From Verrucomicrobiota bacterium (GTDB lineage: Bacteria > Verrucomicrobiota > Verrucomicrobiia > Chthoniobacterales > SZAS-18), in NCBI GenBank assembly GCA_025353105.1, contig JANXRG010000112.1, positions 1-64,000 of the forward strand: a stretch of DNA of 64,000 nucleotides, in the 5' to 3' direction. Both the position numbers and the translations under genes were made by a program. The notes under the pieces were generated by a model. The model was not told the origin of the DNA and did no database searches. It worked only from the letters and a program-made list of their open reading frames with translations. Positions 61,040-64,000 of this stretch are shown here, one piece after another. Numbering within the stretch: the stretch's first letter is position 1; every line of letters begins with the position of its first letter.

Positions 61040-61307
61040 GGTCCCGCGCGATTCCTGGTTGGGGGAGGAGAAGTCTAACGTCCTCAACCCCGACCCGTCG
61101 ATGCCTGTTTCTTTCGGCCGATGACGCCGACGGACCGTGCGGCAAACGGGATCGAGCCGCCATTCCCGCCCGGAGCACCTACTCCAGGTAGCGCTCCAGC
61201 ACGGTCAGCAGTGCGCGGAGTCTCCGGTGTCCTGCTCGTGCTACTCGCGCCGCCTACATGGCGCGGCATGGCTGACAAGTTCTGCCTCCCTGACGCGCCC
61301 ATCGGCG

Positions 61308-62291
61308 CTATCCGAGGCTGGCGTAGAGTGCGTCGAAGGCGTGAAGCCCGGCCTTCAGAATTTCCGCGTCCGACCAATTCAACCGCGCCCAGCCTTTGCA
61401 AAGCAGGTCGAGACCGATGCACTCCGCGCGTTGAAACCTGGCGTCTGCCAAGTCCGCGTCGTGAATCATCTCTCCCAATCGGAGCGCCAAGGGGTCGGTA
61501 ATTGCGAATCGCTTCAGCAGGGTTTCAAAGGTGCAATCGTCGCCGTGGTGCGTGAACTCCACGTCAAGCATGTCGAAAGGAATGGCGTTTCGATGACCGG
61601 TCGAGCGCGGGCTGAAGACAAAACGGGCCTGCGGATCGATGAACTTCCGGATGAGCCACGCGGAACCGACGCGATCGATTTCCGGCCGCGGGCGGGTCAA
61701 CCAGACGCGCCGCTGAAATTCCTTCCGGTGGAGCGTGGGCGGTCCGCGCCTGGCGGCGGGTTCATGCAACGACGCTGCGTTGCGCAGGAGCGTTTCCACA
61801 TCGTGTGCCGCCGGGCAAGAAAAGTGGTCGATCGCGCTAATCTCTTCAAATTGTCGCCGGAGCTTGTCGAGCGACTCCGCGAACCCAGCCCCGCGTTTTC
61901 GCCGGTGAAGTCCGGTTAAGGAGTTCACGGCCTGGGCGAGGGCGAGGAAATCGATCCGCCGTGCCTCGTGGAAGAGTTGGATGAGGTCCTCGTCGGACAT
62001 TCCTTCGATTCGCGCCGCCCGGACGAGAGTCGCCTCGCCCCCGCCGTCCCGGGCCTGCTGCGCGAGCCACTGGAAACGCTCAAAATGCACCGGCAGGTCG
62101 GGCAGGACGTGGGCGGACGTTTTGAGCGAAAGCGCGCCAATTTTCTTGAGCTTCCGCCAGAGGGCCACCCGCAGAGCGGTCTTCTTCGAGGGCAGGGCGT
62201 AAAGCAAAATCAACCAGCCGTCTGAAGGTTTTGATGTTGACATCATAACATGCGAGTAATAGTTATTGCACAACGACGAGGCGTGCGCCAC
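61308..62291 (-). CDS. chrB: chromate resistance protein ChrB (full length)
   Basis: WLILLYALPSKKTALRVALWRKLKKIGALSLKTSAHVLP N-domain; RPEIDRVGSAWLIRKFIDPQARFVF C-domain. Confidence 0.9.
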   Translation of the reverse strand: MAHASSLCNNYYSHVMMSTSKPSDGWLILLYALPSKKTALRVALWRKLKKIGALSLKTSAHVLPDLPVHFERFQWLAQQARDGGGEATLVRAARIEGMSDEDLIQLFHEARRIDFLALAQAVNSLTGLHRRKRGAGFAESLDKLRRQFEEISAIDHFSCPAAHDVETLLRNAASLHEPAARRGPPTLHRKEFQRRVWLTRPRPEIDRVGSAWLIRKFIDPQARFVFSPRSTGHRNAIPFDMLDVEFTHHGDDCTFETLLKRFAITDPLALRLGEMIHDADLADARFQRAECIGLDLLCKGWARLNWSDAEILKAGLHAFDALYASLG

Positions 62292-62316
62292 TCAAGAACC
62301 CCTGAAAATCTTGTCG

Positions 62317-62961
62317 ATGAAAAAAACCTTCGCGGTGCTTTGCGCCGTCGTGCTCCCGGTGAGCCACGCGCCAGCGGAGTCAGACAACTTTGATCGTGCG
62401 CCGCTGGGTCAGACCCCAGCGGGCTGGAAGCCCGCGGTCACGGGCTCCGGTGAATCGAGATGGACGGTTGAACGCGACGCGACCGCGCCCAGTCCGCCCG
62501 CAGTTTTAAAGCAATCGGGAGTCGGCACCTATCCGGTTTGCCTCAAGGATGGAACCAATCTCCGCGATGGGTTCGTGGAGGTGAAATTTCGTTCTGTTTC
62601 CGGACGCGGGGACCTGACGGCGGGCGTCATCGGGCGCACGCGGGACGCGAACAACTATGACATTTGCCGGGCGAATGCGCTGGGGGACAACGTGGTTCTC
62701 TACAAGACCATGAATGGCCGGCGGACGGAGCTCGATATTGTCGGCCGCGCGGGAGGTTACGGCCTCAAGGCCAAGGTCGAGCAAGGACGATGGCACACGC
62801 TTCGGGTCGAGTTTGCGGGCAATCGCTTCAAGGTCATCTTCGAGGGGAAGGCCCTTTACGAAGTCGACGACGGGACGTTTCCCGCTGGCGGCATGGTGGG
62901 CCTTTGGACGAAGAGCGACAGCGTGATGCTCTTCGATGATTTCAAGTGGGGAACCAGGTAG
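62317..62961 (+). CDS. secreted LamG/DUF1080-like protein
   Basis: Signal peptide then DNFDRAPLGQTPAGWKP...GRWHTLRVEFAGNRFKVIFEGKALYEVDDGTF..GLWTKSDSVMLFDDFKW. Confidence 0.75.
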   Translation: MKKTFAVLCAVVLPVSHAPAESDNFDRAPLGQTPAGWKPAVTGSGESRWTVERDATAPSPPAVLKQSGVGTYPVCLKDGTNLRDGFVEVKFRSVSGRGDLTAGVIGRTRDANNYDICRANALGDNVVLYKTMNGRRTELDIVGRAGGYGLKAKVEQGRWHTLRVEFAGNRFKVIFEGKALYEVDDGTFPAGGMVGLWTKSDSVMLFDDFKWGTR

Positions 62962-62971
62962 ATTAACAACC

Positions 62972-63433
62972 ATGAAGTGGATCACACGTGAACGTCCGAA
63001 GGTCGACCGCATGGCCTGCCCGTGGCTGATTGCCCGGTTCGTCGACAAGGAGCCGCAGTTCATTTTCGTCCCGGCGGACGATGTGAGAGCGCGGGCGATT
63101 GAGTTGGATGCCGTGCCGTACGACGTCGATGGCGTTGAGCTGACGCACGACGGACCGCGCTGCAGTTTCGACGCGATTCTGAAGAAATATGCGTTGAATG
63201 ATCCTGCGCTGGGCGCGCTGGCCGTGATTGTGCGTGGAGCGGACACCAACCGCCTCGACCTTGCGCCGCAGTGCGGGGGCTTGCTGGCCATTTCCCTTGG
63301 ACTTTCGAGGTGCTTCAACGACGACCACGAGCAGCTCAAGCACGGTTTCGTCATCTACGACGCGCTCTACGCCTGGCTCCGCGGAGAGCGTGGCGAGAAG
63401 CACGGACGGAGCCCGTCGCGCCTGCCTCCGTGA
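62972..63433 (+). CDS. ChrB C-terminal-domain protein
   Basis: MKWITRERPKVDRMACPWLIARFVDKEPQFIFV, same domain as the C-half of 61308-62291. Confidence 0.88.
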   Translation: MKWITRERPKVDRMACPWLIARFVDKEPQFIFVPADDVRARAIELDAVPYDVDGVELTHDGPRCSFDAILKKYALNDPALGALAVIVRGADTNRLDLAPQCGGLLAISLGLSRCFNDDHEQLKHGFVIYDALYAWLRGERGEKHGRSPSRLPP

Positions 63434-64000
63434 ACGTGCCGCCGGGCAACCAGGACGAAGGAATGAGCGGGTCCATCGACGGGCGCGGGCGCCGGTGGGC
63501 GGGATTTTTTGGTCTGCAACGCAATCTTGTTCTTCTGCTCGTTGCCATCGTGCTGATCGGGAGCGGCGAGGAATTGTGGGTGCGCTTCGTGCCGAAGTAT
63601 TTGGAGAGCCTGGGCGCCGGCGTGCTGCTCATCGGCCTTTACGACGGATTGAAAACGCTGCTCGGCGCGGTCTATGCCTATCCGGGCGGCGTGCTCGTGG
63701 ATCGTTGGGGCCACCGGCGGGCATTGATGGCGTTCAATGCCCTTTCGATTGCCGGTTACGCGCTCGTGGCCCTCGTCCCGCATCCGGCGACGGTTATCAT
63801 CGGGATGTTTCTGTATCTGGCGTGGAGTTGTTTGTCGCTGCCGGCGACGTTCTCGCTGATCGGCGCCAGTCTTGGAGCGGACCAACACGCCATGGGCATC
63901 GGGGTCCAGTCGGCGATCAAGCGCCTGCCCATCATCATCGGCCCGATCATCGGTGGACTGCTGATTAATCGTTTTGGCGTGGTGAGCGGCGTTCGCCTGG
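63430..64000 (+). CDS. MFS transporter, partial (continues past window end)
   Basis: LLGAVYAYPGGVLVDRWGHRRALMAFNALSIAGYALVAL; GTG start overlapping the previous stop. Confidence 0.88.
   Translation, partial: MNVPPGNQDEGMSGSIDGRGRRWAGFFGLQRNLVLLLVAIVLIGSGEELWVRFVPKYLESLGAGVLLIGLYDGLKTLLGAVYAYPGGVLVDRWGHRRALMAFNALSIAGYALVALVPHPATVIIGMFLYLAWSCLSLPATFSLIGASLGADQHAMGIGVQSAIKRLPIIIGPIIGGLLINRFGVVSGVRL

Noticed and set aside
1-64000. CRISPR arrays, IS elements, rRNA, prophage genes
   Set aside because: No direct-repeat/spacer array, transposase, integrase, rRNA or phage structural gene was recognisable by reading; only tRNA-Leu and small repeats were seen.

Overview
The window reads as high-GC bacterial DNA, probably Verrucomicrobia/Opitutaceae-like; that assignment is an inference from gene content and style. 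Four parts can be distinguished. (1) About 0.3-18.7 kb is ordinary chromosome: rho, coaE, an NDP-sugar epimerase/decarboxylase, a polyprenyl sugar transferase, aroD, a LON-domain protein, adenine deaminase, DUF983, an outer-membrane beta-barrel, uspA-mntH and a DtxR regulator, lpxI, a Gfo/Idh/MocA oxidoreductase, lpxB, ridA, rmuC and tRNA-Leu(TAA). It contains REPIN-like repeats abutting stop codons and heptameric tandem tracts. (2) About 18.9-23.8 kb follows the tRNA-Leu and holds a decayed sulfatase remnant plus a complete livKHMGF-type ABC operon, likely acquired. (3) About 24-57.8 kb is a large cluster of stress-tolerance genes: DUF3309, CsbD, lmo0937-like, two YciE/DUF892 proteins, a PA2169-type bundle, BON, a GSP17M-like glycine-zipper protein, a low-affinity iron permease-like protein, topoisomerase IB, TreY/TreZ/TreS-maltokinase/PPGK/HAD/GlgX, an ECF sigma-REC operon, hybrid histidine kinases and a sigma54 regulator. 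It also has two uncharacterised paralogous protein pairs. (4) About 58-64 kb carries a NirK-cytochrome c fusion with SUMF1-like and SCO1-like genes behind an FNR-type box, then a duplicated ChrB locus with an MFS transporter cut by the window edge. The first ~292 bp are AT-rich and look like a chimeric join or foreign fragment fused in frame to the start of an RNase D-like gene.
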